A stretch of 44,695 nt of DNA, from positions 1 through 44,695 of the forward strand of contig NZ_JALIFO010000012.1 in the NCBI RefSeq assembly GCF_022867805.1, written 5' to 3'. Position numbers and translations under genes: made by a program. Shown in pieces: positions 17,518 to 26,463 of the stretch. The first letter of the stretch is position 1; each line of letters opens with the position of its first letter. The stretch is from Cuneatibacter sp. NSJ-177 (GTDB lineage: Bacteria; Bacillota; Clostridia; Lachnospirales; Lachnospiraceae). The notes beneath the pieces were generated by a model. It was not told the DNA's origin, ran no database searches, and was given only the letters and a program-made list of their open reading frames with translations.

Positions 17518-18411
17518 CTACCGCATCTTTCCCTCCCCATGGTTTCCCGCCGGGATCGACGCAATATGGAACTGCTGCCGAAACAGGCCCGGCGCAATGC
17601 CGATCCGTTTTTTAAACGCACTGGAGAAATGATTGATATTGGGGTATCCCACCATCTCGGCGATTGTACCGATGGGCAGCATGGTGGACAAAAGCAGATG
17701 CTGGGATTCGCCGATCCTCCGGTTAATCAGATAATTGATCGGGGAAATTCCCACCTCCATCTTAATGATATGACTCAGATAATCCGTGCTGATAAAAAAC
17801 TCCCTGGCCAAAACCTCCAGCGTCAGCGGAAGCATGTAGTGATTGTCAATATAATGGATAATCTCTTTCGCCAGATTGCTGGCCTGGGATGCCTCAAGGC
17901 TCTTCGGCAGATCGCCGATCCGGTCGTCCACAAAGGAAAGGATCGTACAGATCGCATGCTGGCAGATGTTGTACGTATTCTTGCTGGGGGAGGTGCAGGC
18001 GTCCAGGATCAGGCGGAAACACCCGTCGATAAAATCTCCGGACCGGCCCACTGGAATCACCGGGGTCAGATTGTCCGGGATGATCTGGTTAAAGGCTCTG
18101 TTTTTTAGTTGCAGCTCCCGGAAAGCGCAGGACCACCGTTCCACCGGTTCTTCCCGGTCGGAGCAGGCCGCATGCACGACTCCGGCATTTAGGATCAGGA
18201 TATCCCCTTTACTGACGGTATAGGATTTGGTGTCGATGGTATAGTAAGCCTTGCCCTGATTAATATAGAGCACCTCGCACCACTCCGTGTGCTTCACCGG
18301 CGCAATGGTCCAGTCGGGATTCCCGGACACATGACTGATAAACGAGATATTGGGCAGATCGCTGCCGGCGAATATCTCATTCTTTGTTCCCTCCATATAG
18401 ATCTTTCTCAT
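17518..18411 (-). CDS. AraC-family regulator with cupin sensor domain
   Basis: An N-terminal AraC-type cupin (about residues 30-110, WCEVLYINQGKAYYTIDTK, GDILILNAGVVHA) is followed by a C-terminal double HTH (LEVLAREFFISTDYLSHIIK ... GTIAEMVGYPNINHFSSAFKK). ATG 18411 has AAAGGA 8 nt upstream; the in-frame ATG at 18432 lacks a good site. It is divergent from the MBL-TRAP gene set (18732 on), and AraC proteins usually control the divergent neighbour, so it is the likely activator of that transporter. The ligand is unknown. Confidence 0.92.
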   Translation of the reverse strand: MRKIYMEGTKNEIFAGSDLPNISFISHVSGNPDWTIAPVKHTEWCEVLYINQGKAYYTIDTKSYTVSKGDILILNAGVVHAACSDREEPVERWSCAFRELQLKNRAFNQIIPDNLTPVIPVGRSGDFIDGCFRLILDACTSPSKNTYNICQHAICTILSFVDDRIGDLPKSLEASQASNLAKEIIHYIDNHYMLPLTLEVLAREFFISTDYLSHIIKMEVGISPINYLINRRIGESQHLLLSTMLPIGTIAEMVGYPNINHFSSAFKKRIGIAPGLFRQQFHIASIPAGNHGEGKMR

Positions 18412-18731
18412 AAAATCCGTCCTTTCCCCCATTTCTCATTTTCATCCTAGCATGATTCTTTTTTTCTGGCAAGCGGTCAAATTCCCAGTTATGGGACAGC
18501 TGTTTTAAATCCTGCGCCCTTTTCCGGCCGCCGCCAAGCGAGCGCAGCCGGAATAACAAGATATTAATAATGAACTGTGAAAACCCCGAAAAACCCCCGG
18601 TTTTCCGCCCGGATTTCAACGATATCTTCGATATACACGCCAAGGTTTCTGTGATAATATTTTTAATAATAGAACAATGTATATTTTACATGATAACTTA
18701 GCAGATTTCAGTGGAATTTATTGGTAGAAAT

Positions 18732-19379
18732 ATGAAAATCAAAGAAAATATTTATATGTTGGAATGTACCAGAAAAAAGGTGCTTTATCATGGCCGGGAA
18801 TGCGACTCCATGGTGTACGCGGTCCTGGAACCGGACGGCGTCAGTCTGATCGATTCCGGCTTCCCTCCTTTTTCCTATGATATCCTGGAGGAGATTCGCC
18901 TGCTGGGGCAGCACCGCCTTCCTTTAAAACAGATCCTTCTGACCCATGCGGATCTGGACCACATCGGGAACGCGGCCTGGCTCCAGGAAAAGACCGGCTG
19001 CACGGTCTGGATCTCCCGGCTGGAAAAGGATTATCTCACCGGGGAGCGGGAGCGCCTTCCCAATAAACAAAAAATGTGCGAGGAGTTCCATCTCCAGCTT
19101 CCCCACATAGAATTTTACCCGGATTCCAGTGCTGTCGGCGAGTTTCAGATTTTGGATACACCGGGCCATTCGGCCGGACATGTCTGCCTCCTCTACCGTC
19201 AGGTCCTGTTCGGCGGGGACCTGTTTTCGATCTCAGGCGGTGTCTTTTCCGGAGCAAATCCGGAATGGACAGAGGATCCGGTCCTGGCTGGCCAATCGCT
19301 GGAACGGCTTCGCAGTTTAAAGTTTACCATGCTTTGTCCGGGCCACGGGATCCCGGATAAAAGGAGAAACTACCTATAA
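18732..19379 (+). CDS. Metallo-beta-lactamase-fold hydrolase (first module)
   Basis: 215 residues from ATG 18732; an in-frame GTG at 18711 is an alternative and neither has a strong ribosome-binding site. The metal motif reads THADLDHIGN, i.e. HxDxDH with Asp in place of the second His of the standard HxHxDH. Later ligands are visible: H in TPGHSAGH, D in LFGGDLFS, and H in CPGHGIP. Such folds hydrolyse lactones, thioesters, phosphoesters and similar bonds; the substrate cannot be read from sequence. It is probably the first gene of the TRAP set, separated from dctQ by 87 bp containing a hairpin. Confidence 0.88.
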   Translation: MKIKENIYMLECTRKKVLYHGRECDSMVYAVLEPDGVSLIDSGFPPFSYDILEEIRLLGQHRLPLKQILLTHADLDHIGNAAWLQEKTGCTVWISRLEKDYLTGERERLPNKQKMCEEFHLQLPHIEFYPDSSAVGEFQILDTPGHSAGHVCLLYRQVLFGGDLFSISGGVFSGANPEWTEDPVLAGQSLERLRSLKFTMLCPGHGIPDKRRNYL

Positions 19380-19399
19380 TCAGTCAATCGTCGGAAACT

Positions 19400-19424
19400 A
19401 TACGCTCCCGCCAAAGGAGCGTAT
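19400..19424 (+). repeat. Hairpin between the MBL gene and dctQ
   Basis: A 9-bp perfect stem ATACGCTCC / GGAGCGTAT with a 7-nt loop and no T-run. It is more likely an intercistronic processing or stabilising element than a full terminator. Confidence 0.55.
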
Positions 19425-19466
19425 GCAGCAACGATTCTGCCATTCTATCATAGGAGGAAGCAACAA

Positions 19467-19955
19467 ATGAAAAAATTGCTCAGATGGCTGGATGAACGCT
19501 TTGAAGAAACCGTCCTGGGCGGGTTTCTCATCCTGATTACCCTGGTCATTTTTCTACAGGTGATCATGCGTTACGTCCTGTCCCACGCGCTGTCCTGGCC
19601 GGAAGAATTCACCCGGTATTGCCTGGTCTGCTCCACGCTCCTTTCCCTGAGCTACTGTATCCGCTACCGGATCAATCTCCGCGTGGATATCCTGGTGAAA
19701 TACCTGCCGGAAACGGCCCGGAAAGTCCTGGAGTTCCTGGTTCAGCTGCTGTCGCTGGGATTGTACTCTTACCTGTTTTATCACTCCTTCTCCACAGTCC
19801 AACTGTCTCTGAACAGCAAACAGGTCAGCACCGCCATGGGCTTTCCCATGTATCTCCTTTACGGCTGGGGCACCGCCTGTTTCGGCCTTGCCATCATCCG
19901 CTCCATACAAGATATCATCCGTACGTTTCGGAATAAGGAGGAAAAGCAATTATGA
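19467..19955 (+). CDS. dctQ: TRAP transporter small membrane subunit (DctQ)
   Basis: 162 residues with four hydrophobic helices, the standard size of the Q subunit. Family features are an N-terminal LDERFEETVLGGFLI, the YVLSHALSWPEEFTRYCLVC core, and a basic end. It pairs with DctM to form the sodium-driven membrane part. AGGAGG lies 9 nt before ATG 19467. Its stop overlaps the dctM start by 4 nt (ATGA), so the two are translationally coupled. Confidence 0.94.
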   Translation: MKKLLRWLDERFEETVLGGFLILITLVIFLQVIMRYVLSHALSWPEEFTRYCLVCSTLLSLSYCIRYRINLRVDILVKYLPETARKVLEFLVQLLSLGLYSYLFYHSFSTVQLSLNSKQVSTAMGFPMYLLYGWGTACFGLAIIRSIQDIIRTFRNKEEKQL

Positions 19956-21235
19956 CAATCCTGGTATTCGCTCTCTTGGTCGTCCTGCTGATCTGCTCCG
20001 TGCCGATCGCCGTGGCCCTGGGATCGGCCGTCGTGGTGCCCGCCCTGGTGGATCCCAACTTTCTGACCTCCGAGGCCTACATCATCCGCTCCATCATCAG
20101 CGGAGTGGACAGCACGCCCCTTCTCGCCATCCCGCTCTTCGTCCTTTCCGGAGCAATCATGGCAAAGGGCGGGATCTCCAAAAAACTGTTTGATATCTGC
20201 GCCTGCTTTCTCGGAGAACGGACCGGCGGCATGCCCTGCGCCGTGATCCTGACCTGCCTCTTCTACGGGGCCATCTCCGGCTCCGGTCCGGCCACCTGCG
20301 CCGCGGTCGGCGCCATGGCGATACCGGTCTTAACTTCCCTGGGCTATGAGACCCTGTTTGCAGCCGCGGTCGTGGCAGCCGCCTCCGGGCTTGGCGTCAT
20401 CATTCCTCCCAGCATTCCGTTCATTCTCTGGGGACTGGGAACCGGCGCATCCGTCGGCGATATGTTTGTCGCCGGTATTATCCCCGGCATTCTGATCGCC
20501 TTCTGCCTGATGGGCTACGCCTACTTTTACTGCCGCCGCCACGGGGAAGATAAGGAAAAGATTGCCGCCAATTATGCGAATCTGAAAAACCGCGGCCGCC
20601 TGTCCGTGATCAAAGATGGGTTCTGGGCTCTGCTGACCCCGGTCATTATCCTGGGCGGGATTTACTCCGGCGCGGTCACACCGACCGAAGCCGCGTGCAT
20701 CTCCGTGATCTACTCCCTGGTGGTTTCTATCTTTATCTACCGGTCGCTGAAACCAGGGGAGGTCTGGCGTGAGATCTGCGATTCCGTCCGCTCCTATGCG
20801 CCGATTCTGGCTCTGATCGCTCTGGCCAGCGCGTTCAGCCGGGTTTTGACATTGATTGGCGCTCCCGCCATGCTGGCAGAATACCTGTTAAATAACTTCT
20901 CCACCCGCGCCGCCTTCCTGATCGCGCTCAACCTGATTTTGCTGATCCTCGGCATGCTGATCGACGTGGGACCTGCGATCGTAATCATCGGCCCCCTGCT
21001 CTCTCCCATTGCGGCGGCCCTGAACATCGACATTGTTCATCTCGGCATCATTGTGGTGGTCAACCTGGCAATCGGCTTCGTCTCCCCGCCTTTTGGGCTG
21101 AACCTGTTTGTAGCAAGCCCTCTGGCTAATGTGCCGGTCGGCGCCCTGGGGAAGAAATGTATTCCGTTTACCCTTTGTTTTATCGCCGCATTGCTGTTGA
21201 TCACATTTATACCGGCCATCTCACTGGCCCTTTGA
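19952..21235 (+). CDS. dctM: TRAP transporter large membrane subunit (DctM)
   Basis: 427 residues with about 12 hydrophobic segments, standard length for the ion-transporter superfamily M subunit. Family blocks include ATCAAVGAMAIPVLTSLGY, IIPPSIPFILWG, the GAVTPTEAA motif (near 240) and GFVSPPFGLNLFVA near the C-terminus. It carries substrate in symport with Na+, receiving it from the DctP binding protein. Overlap with dctQ and a 50-bp gap to dctP place all three in one operon. The substrate is most often a carboxylate, but is not determinable here. Confidence 0.95.
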   Translation: MTILVFALLVVLLICSVPIAVALGSAVVVPALVDPNFLTSEAYIIRSIISGVDSTPLLAIPLFVLSGAIMAKGGISKKLFDICACFLGERTGGMPCAVILTCLFYGAISGSGPATCAAVGAMAIPVLTSLGYETLFAAAVVAAASGLGVIIPPSIPFILWGLGTGASVGDMFVAGIIPGILIAFCLMGYAYFYCRRHGEDKEKIAANYANLKNRGRLSVIKDGFWALLTPVIILGGIYSGAVTPTEAACISVIYSLVVSIFIYRSLKPGEVWREICDSVRSYAPILALIALASAFSRVLTLIGAPAMLAEYLLNNFSTRAAFLIALNLILLILGMLIDVGPAIVIIGPLLSPIAAALNIDIVHLGIIVVVNLAIGFVSPPFGLNLFVASPLANVPVGALGKKCIPFTLCFIAALLLITFIPAISLAL

Positions 21236-21285
21236 TTGTTACTTTTGAAGCAACCATATAACCGAAACATAAAGGAGGAAGAAAC

Positions 21286-22368
21286 ATGAAGAAAACATTG
21301 GTTTGGCTCTTATCCGCCCTCTTGCTTGCAAGCGCGTCCGCCTGCGGCGGCGGCAGCGGAACCACAACTGCGGCGGCCCAGGCGGGAACCCAGGCCCAAA
21401 GCGGCGCGGAGGCCACAAAAGGCAGCGCTGTCGCGCCGTCCGGGGAATCCAAAAAGCTGCTCTACGTCCACGGGGCCAGCGACACCTCGATTCTCCAGGA
21501 AACTGCCGTCCACTTCAAAGAACTGTTGGAGGAAAAAACAGGCGGCCGCTACACCGTGGAGATCCACCCCAACTTTGAGCTGGGCTCCCTGACGGAAAGT
21601 GTAGAGATGATCAAAGCGGGCGAAGTACAGCTCTCCGGCGTCTGCCTCGGCTCCTACTATTCGCCGAAACTGGCCTTCATTGACCTGCCCAACGCCGTTC
21701 CCAGCATTGAGGCCGCCTACAAGCTGTACACGGAAACCGAATTCCGCCCGCAGATCAACGACATTATGAGGGAACAGGGCATCGAGCTTCTCTCCTTCGG
21801 CGCCGTGTATTTCCGGGAAATGAGCAGCAACGTGCCGGTCCACGGTGTGGAGGATATCGCAGGCATCAACATTCGTACCCTGGAGAATTCCCTGCACACG
21901 GCCTACTGGTCGGCGCTGGGCGCAAATCCTTCGCCTCTCCCCTGGTCGGAAACCTACATTGCCCTCCAGCAGGGTCTGGTGGATGCGGAGGAAAATCCGC
22001 TGGATTCCATTGTCGGCTCTAAGCTGTATGAGGTCCAGAAATACATCATCAACACCAACCATATCGTTTACACGGCCCCGGTCATGGTGAATGGCGCATT
22101 CTTTGACAGCCTCTCTGAGGAAGATCAAGCCATTTTCGAAGAATGCGGAAAGCTGACGGAGCAGTACGCCTATGAATACGCGAGAGATTATGAAAGCACG
22201 CTGAAAACCCAGCTGGAAGAGCAGGGAATGGAATTTATCGACCTCTCCGACGACGTGCTGAATCAGATGAAAGAGAAAGCCTCCAGCGTATATGACACGG
22301 TCCGGGGACAGATCGGCGACGAGACCATGGACGCGTTCTTGGCAGCCATTGAGGCGGTAACGAAGTAA
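21286..22368 (+). CDS. dctP: TRAP transporter substrate-binding lipoprotein (DctP)
   Basis: 360 residues: signal peptide with lipobox ASAC (Cys near residue 20), a Gly/Thr/Ala/Gln-rich spacer, then the DctP fold. Family features are SILQETAVHFKELLEEKTGG, the hinge EMIKAGEVQLSG, and GINIRTLEN carrying the conserved Arg that clamps the substrate carboxylate; this favours an organic acid. AAGGAGG lies 7 nt before the ATG. As a Gram-positive lipoprotein it would be tethered outside the membrane and feed DctQM. Placing the P gene last in the operon is common. Confidence 0.95.
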   Translation: MKKTLVWLLSALLLASASACGGGSGTTTAAAQAGTQAQSGAEATKGSAVAPSGESKKLLYVHGASDTSILQETAVHFKELLEEKTGGRYTVEIHPNFELGSLTESVEMIKAGEVQLSGVCLGSYYSPKLAFIDLPNAVPSIEAAYKLYTETEFRPQINDIMREQGIELLSFGAVYFREMSSNVPVHGVEDIAGINIRTLENSLHTAYWSALGANPSPLPWSETYIALQQGLVDAEENPLDSIVGSKLYEVQKYIINTNHIVYTAPVMVNGAFFDSLSEEDQAIFEECGKLTEQYAYEYARDYESTLKTQLEEQGMEFIDLSDDVLNQMKEKASSVYDTVRGQIGDETMDAFLAAIEAVTK

Positions 22369-22426
22369 AACTTTCGCTTTATCGGATGAGGCCTTCTGTA
22401 TCTCCTGCCGTCCGGCAGCGGATCCG

Positions 22427-22451
22427 GAGGGTCTCTGCCCTCTTTCGTTTT
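22427..22451 (+). terminator. Weak terminator candidate after dctP
   Basis: A short stem GAGGG/CCCTC (22427-22431, 22438-22442) is followed by a T-rich stretch. The stem is short, so stopping may be partial. Confidence 0.35.
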
Positions 22452-22601
22452 AAAGTTTCGGACGGCGAAAAGGATTATTCCAGAAACGTCTGCGGTCACA
22501 TCGATCACTAATTTGTCATTTTTTATTCACATTCTCTTTCCTTTTCATTGCTCTGATTTTCACTTTTCTTTGGTATGATAGAAAAGAAGTTGAGGATACT
22601 A

Positions 22602-22721
22602 ATGGACAACCAGACAAAAAAGGAGGCACTCATGAAAAAACTAATCCTGATTCTGCTGCCCGTTTTCGCGATAGGCAGTTATCTGTTCCTTTCCCGGAAA
22701 AACGGAGAAGCTACGTTCTGA
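22602..22721 (+). CDS. Tiny single-pass membrane peptide (29 or 39 residues)
   Basis: Two in-frame ATGs each have a ribosome-binding site. ATG 22602 (GAGG 6 nt upstream) gives 39 residues. ATG 22632 (AAGGAGG 5 nt upstream) gives 29 residues. The short form is Met-Lys-Lys, a hydrophobic span LILILLPVFAIGSYLFL and the polar tail SRKNGEATF. An extended -10 (TGgTATGAT, 22571-22579) lies 22 bp before the first ATG, and an intrinsic terminator follows at 22755-22791, so it looks like a self-contained transcription unit. No family is recognised. It could be a small membrane regulatory peptide; the best-supported start is 22632. Confidence 0.6.
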   Translation: MDNQTKKEALMKKLILILLPVFAIGSYLFLSRKNGEATF

Positions 22722-22754
22722 CACAGAATCCACGAAAAGAATGTGAATCGTTCC

Positions 22755-22791
22755 AAGCAACTGGCGCTTTTAAGCGGCAGTTGCTTTTTTT
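22755..22791 (+). terminator. Terminator after the tiny membrane peptide gene
   Basis: A stem AAGCAACTG / CAGTTGCTT (22755-22763, 22778-22786), extended inside by CGCTT/AAGCG across a G-G mismatch, is followed by a T-run. Confidence 0.85.
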
Positions 22792-23081
22792 GTATCAAAG
22801 GAAAATGTGCTAACGCGGCGCATTTGCAACGCAGAAATTTTCAGGTCAAAATTCTCTTTTATATGGAAGGGAGATTCTCATCCATCTCTTATTAAGCCAT
22901 AGTCAATCCGTTATCCATCGCAGATTCTGCCCCTAAGGGACAAACGGAAAAGAGAATGGATGCCTTTGTCCTGTAAAGAGCGGCCCTTCCTGTTATAAGA
23001 ATAATCTATAAGACCTTTTTGCTATGTATTTGTAGATTTCTCTCTCTCATGGTAAAATTTTTCTAAAAGGAGGATTTCATC
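22792..23081. other. Intergenic stretch before the second MBL gene
   Basis: No convincing gene, riboswitch or repeat was recognised in this 290-bp stretch. It presumably holds the promoter and leader of the MBL gene at 23082. Confidence 0.4.
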
Positions 23082-23993
23082 ATGAAAGAAATTGACTTTT
23101 CTCCGCTCCACGACTGGTTCATTGAAGCGGACGACGGCTCCATTCAGCGGGCGGACGAGCCCTATTTCAAAGCCAGACTCCGGGCGCCCGGAACCTGGCA
23201 GATCACAACCGCCGGGGATTACATCTATCTGGTGGAGGGCGAAAAGGAAGCCCTGGTCATCGATACCGGCAACGGCTGCGGCAACCTCCGCGAAATGTGC
23301 CGGAAGCTGACCGATAAGCCCATCCGGCGCGCCGCCAACACCCACGAACACTTCGACCACACCGTTGGCAACTGCTATTTTGACGAGGTCTATATGACCC
23401 AGGCGTGCAAAGACGCCGTCACCAGTCCGGATTATCGATATGCGTATCTCAATGATCTGGATATCCCCCGCGATTACCCGATCCATGTGGTTTCCGACGG
23501 GGATATCATCGACCTGGGCGGCCGGGAGCTGGAAGTCTTTGCCGTGCCGGATCACGCGGCTGGCAGCATGATGCTCTTGGACCGGAAAAACCGGCTTCTT
23601 TTCTCCGGCGATGAGCTGGGAACTCCTGCCTACAAGGAAGTGCGCACCACCGTAGAAGCCTACGCAAGAAACGTGGCCCGGCTGTATGAGCACATCGAAG
23701 AGATCGACTGGATCTTCGGCGGCGGCTTCGTATACGATCACATGATCCTCTACCGACAGATGCAGTGCCTGAATCAAATATTAAAGGGCAGCGAGGCGCA
23801 GGTCTACTACGCCCCCAAACCCATCATGCCCGACCCGGATCCGGAAGGCCGCATGGTGATTCCCCGCCGGGTGCCGAACCCCTATGATTTTTATAAACAC
23901 AAAAAACCCGATACGGGAAGCCGGCGGATCATGACCTACGCTTACTGCAGTATCATCTACGAGCACGACCGGGTCTTTGACCAGAAATCCTGA
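23082..23993 (+). CDS. Metallo-beta-lactamase-fold hydrolase (second module)
   Basis: 303 residues. It has the full MBL motif NTHEHFDHTVGN (HxHxDH), an earlier Asp strand ALVIDTGNG, a later His in VPDHAAGSM, and Asp in LFSGDELG. The last third (about 225-303), rich in Pro/Tyr/Lys, is an extension whose role is unknown. AAAAGGAGG precedes ATG 23082. It is monocistronic, convergent with the serine hydrolase at 24123. It differs from the MBL at 18732 in length and motif, so the two are not recent duplicates. The substrate is unknown; small ester, lactone or amide hydrolysis is plausible. Confidence 0.9.
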   Translation: MKEIDFSPLHDWFIEADDGSIQRADEPYFKARLRAPGTWQITTAGDYIYLVEGEKEALVIDTGNGCGNLREMCRKLTDKPIRRAANTHEHFDHTVGNCYFDEVYMTQACKDAVTSPDYRYAYLNDLDIPRDYPIHVVSDGDIIDLGGRELEVFAVPDHAAGSMMLLDRKNRLLFSGDELGTPAYKEVRTTVEAYARNVARLYEHIEEIDWIFGGGFVYDHMILYRQMQCLNQILKGSEAQVYYAPKPIMPDPDPEGRMVIPRRVPNPYDFYKHKKPDTGSRRIMTYAYCSIIYEHDRVFDQKS

Positions 23994-24032
23994 CCGATCG
24001 GATCCCAGCCGGACCTTTCCTGTACCGGCTGA

Positions 24033-24100
24033 CGCGTCAAGAGGGCTGCCAGGGGAGATGAGTGATTCCCTTCTCCCCTGGCAGCCCTCTTTTGGACGCG
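24033..24100. terminator. Long perfect hairpin terminator between convergent genes
   Basis: A 20-bp perfect stem (24039-24058 with 24072-24091, 13-nt loop) is extended by an outer CGCGTC/GACGCG pair. CTCTTTT follows on the plus strand. It separates the MBL gene (plus) and the serine hydrolase gene (minus). Confidence 0.85.
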
Positions 24101-24122
24101 CAAGCCCCTGAAAATCCAGCCG

Positions 24123-25073
24123 CTATAGCCGGTCGATGATGGTTTCCGTGACAAGCCGCTTTAATTCTCCAAGCCTCCTGCCAACCTGGGCGTTCATGCC
24201 GATGACAATCCCCCTGGACGGGAGAACGATCGTGTTCTGCCCGCCGATCCCGGCAAAACGGTAGCCGTCGTCCACCGGAAATTTCCAGATCAGATAGCCG
24301 TAACCGCAGTCCCAGGGATCCCGGATTGGCGTATCAATCTGCTTTTTTGTGGATTCCCTTATCCAGCCGGTGGGAAGGAGCGTTTTCCCTTCCCATACGC
24401 CCTCCTGACAGTAAAGCAGGCCTAGTTTTACCATATCCGAGGTTTTTAAAAACAATCCGGCATCGCCGTAACTATGGCCCCGCAGATCGGACTGCCACCT
24501 GGGATAAGGGATTCCCATCGGCTTGAGCAGCCGATGGTAGACGTAATTCTGCAAGGTCATTCCCACCGCCCGTTCCACACAGCGGGCCGCGATATCCGCC
24601 TCACAGTTGGAATAGGCAAAGCTTTCTCCCGGTTCCTCCTCAAAGGGCTCCGACAAAATCCGCTCTAAAAGATCCATCGGATTTCCGGCCCGATCCTTTG
24701 GCAGATGGGCCAGCTGATACTCCGGGTCGTCCCGCATCGGTCCAAAGAGAAGTTCACTTTTTTGGCCGGAGGACATGGTAAGCACGTGGCGGAGGGTCAG
24801 CCTCTTAAACCGAGGATCCGGGTTTATCTCTTGATAATCCGGAAAAAGCTCCACAATCCGGTCGGAGAGCATCAGTTTCCCCTCGGAGACGGCAAGCCCC
24901 ACTGCTGCGCTGGTAAAGCATTTGGTATGGGACCAGATGTTGACCGGTTCGTCTTCCTTCCAGCGGTATTGATCCCGCAGGGCTCCCCCTTCGTAGATCT
25001 CGATTCCGAAGATATTAAGGTTTTCCTCGGCCGCCCTCTCCACAAAAGGAGCTAAAAAACTGGATTCTTTCAT
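24123..25073 (-). CDS. Serine hydrolase of the beta-lactamase/PBP4*-esterase family
   Basis: 316 residues from ATG 25073, with AGGAG 5 nt upstream; an in-frame ATG at 25106 lies inside the upstream permease gene. Class C-like features: SxxK as SHTK (near residue 50, WSHTKCFTSAAVGLA), YSN as the Tyr motif (SFAYSNCEAD), DRIVELFPD, and a GGQN box near the C-terminus in place of KTG. There is no signal peptide, so it is probably a cytoplasmic esterase or amidase rather than an antibiotic-resistance beta-lactamase. It lies 25 bp after the permease stop and is probably its operon partner, acting on what the permease imports. Confidence 0.9.
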   Translation of the reverse strand: MKESSFLAPFVERAAEENLNIFGIEIYEGGALRDQYRWKEDEPVNIWSHTKCFTSAAVGLAVSEGKLMLSDRIVELFPDYQEINPDPRFKRLTLRHVLTMSSGQKSELLFGPMRDDPEYQLAHLPKDRAGNPMDLLERILSEPFEEEPGESFAYSNCEADIAARCVERAVGMTLQNYVYHRLLKPMGIPYPRWQSDLRGHSYGDAGLFLKTSDMVKLGLLYCQEGVWEGKTLLPTGWIRESTKKQIDTPIRDPWDCGYGYLIWKFPVDDGYRFAGIGGQNTIVLPSRGIVIGMNAQVGRRLGELKRLVTETIIDRL

Positions 25074-25098
25074 ATTTTCTCCTTTTCCTGGGATACCG

Positions 25099-26412
25099 TC
25101 AGCCAAATACCGGAAATACCAATTCCGCGCAGACTGCCGTAATCACGCAGAGAACGAGCAGCAAGGGTAAGGTCCATTTCAGCACTTTGGCCGGATTGTA
25201 CTCGCCCAGCGCAAAGGCAAAGGCGCAGGTGGTGCTGCCGGTCGGAAAACAAAACGCGTAGCCTGCTGCAATGGAGACGCAGCAGATCAGTCCTCTGGGA
25301 TCCATGCCCGCCGATACGGCCATGGCAGCCACCAGCGGGATCAGTACGCCGCGGCAGCCTGAGTTGGACAGGAACGTAGTCATAACCGCCGTAAACAGGC
25401 AGACGATCAGCATGATCAAAAAGCCGTTGTCCGTCCAGCTGATCAGAGAGTACAAAGCTCCGCCGATGGCGTCGGCCGCTCCGGTGCTGGTCAGGGCAGC
25501 GGTGATCCCCATAATACCGGCCAGCATCCAGATCGTGTCGGAGCATACGTTCTGGGTGATTTCCTTGGGAGTCAATACCTTTGTCAGGCCCAGGACCACC
25601 AGGCCCAGGCCAGGAATGAGAAACATTAACTGACCGAAGTATTTGTTCAGGATCAGTACCAGAACTACACAGAGAAAGATTGCATACACCAGCCACTCTT
25701 TCCATTTGGGCAGCTCTCCCCTTTTAATTTTGGAGGACATGTCATCGTTGATGGTCAGCGAACGTTTCGGCAGCTTTTTCCAGACCCAGCAGGCATAGAC
25801 AATCACGAGGATCGCCGGCAGGATACGGACTTTAAACATGTCCCCAAACACCAGCATCTGTTCTGCGGAAACAATATTTTCTATGTAAGCGTTTGCCTGA
25901 AAATCCTGGGTAGCGCCCATACCGATGGGGATACAGGTCTCCCAGCAGACATTGATCATCAGCATGGGAAGAATAATGCGGGACGGGGTCACCTCGCTTT
26001 TATCACCGAGAGACCCTAAGAAAGTAGAAAACATTACCATCAGAACCATGCCGGGCAGCACCAGCAGCATCACGACGAACAGCAGAGAAAGGGTAATCAT
26101 CAAAACAATATCCCTCTTCCCGGCCATCACACCGATGAAGTCCTTAACCCGAAACGCCAGGCTGGTCTTTTGGAGGGCTGCGCTGAGGCCAAACATGGAG
26201 GCAACCATGATCACATTGGAGTGGGAAAGCCCGCTGAACGCCTCCGAGATGGGGGAGACGCCGGTTACTGCCAGCAAAAAACAGCAGAGCATAGCGGAGA
26301 GGCCAAAAGGCATCTTAGGCACCATGAACAAGACTGCCATCAATACGGTAATGGCGATAGTAATCTGCATAGGGGTCATTTTTTGTACGCCGCTTCCATG
26401 ATCAGGAAGCAT
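25099..26412 (-). CDS. SLC13/ion-transporter-superfamily anion permease
   Basis: 437 residues with about 11-12 hydrophobic segments. Repeated half-domains carry IT-superfamily-like loops: LSHSNVIMVASMFGLS in the first half, and TFLSNSGCRGVLIPLVAAMA plus YAFCFPTGSTTCAFAFA in the second. The latter block resembles the re-entrant substrate/Na+ sites of DASS, CitMHS and ArsB-type permeases. Dicarboxylate or related anion import is likely but the exact substrate is not decided. Start: ATG 26412 sits very close to AAAGGAG, so ATG 26379 or 26370 may be used. The gene is followed by the serine hydrolase and divergent from an AraC regulator. Confidence 0.87.
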   Translation of the reverse strand: MLPDHGSGVQKMTPMQITIAITVLMAVLFMVPKMPFGLSAMLCCFLLAVTGVSPISEAFSGLSHSNVIMVASMFGLSAALQKTSLAFRVKDFIGVMAGKRDIVLMITLSLLFVVMLLVLPGMVLMVMFSTFLGSLGDKSEVTPSRIILPMLMINVCWETCIPIGMGATQDFQANAYIENIVSAEQMLVFGDMFKVRILPAILVIVYACWVWKKLPKRSLTINDDMSSKIKRGELPKWKEWLVYAIFLCVVLVLILNKYFGQLMFLIPGLGLVVLGLTKVLTPKEITQNVCSDTIWMLAGIMGITAALTSTGAADAIGGALYSLISWTDNGFLIMLIVCLFTAVMTTFLSNSGCRGVLIPLVAAMAVSAGMDPRGLICCVSIAAGYAFCFPTGSTTCAFAFALGEYNPAKVLKWTLPLLLVLCVITAVCAELVFPVFG

Positions 26413-26463
26413 ACTCCTTTCTCATTTGATACGATTATTTTATAAAAATATCCCCTAAAATTC

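Noticed and set aside
22792-23081. Possible riboswitch in the leader of the second MBL gene
   Set aside because: No conserved core of glycine, c-di-GMP, TPP, SAM, ZTP or guanidine riboswitches could be matched, and no alternative terminator fold was evident.
24123-25073. Antibiotic-resistance beta-lactamase
   Set aside because: There is no signal peptide and GGQN stands in place of KTG; the context is a permease operon. An esterase/amidase-like serine hydrolase fits better.
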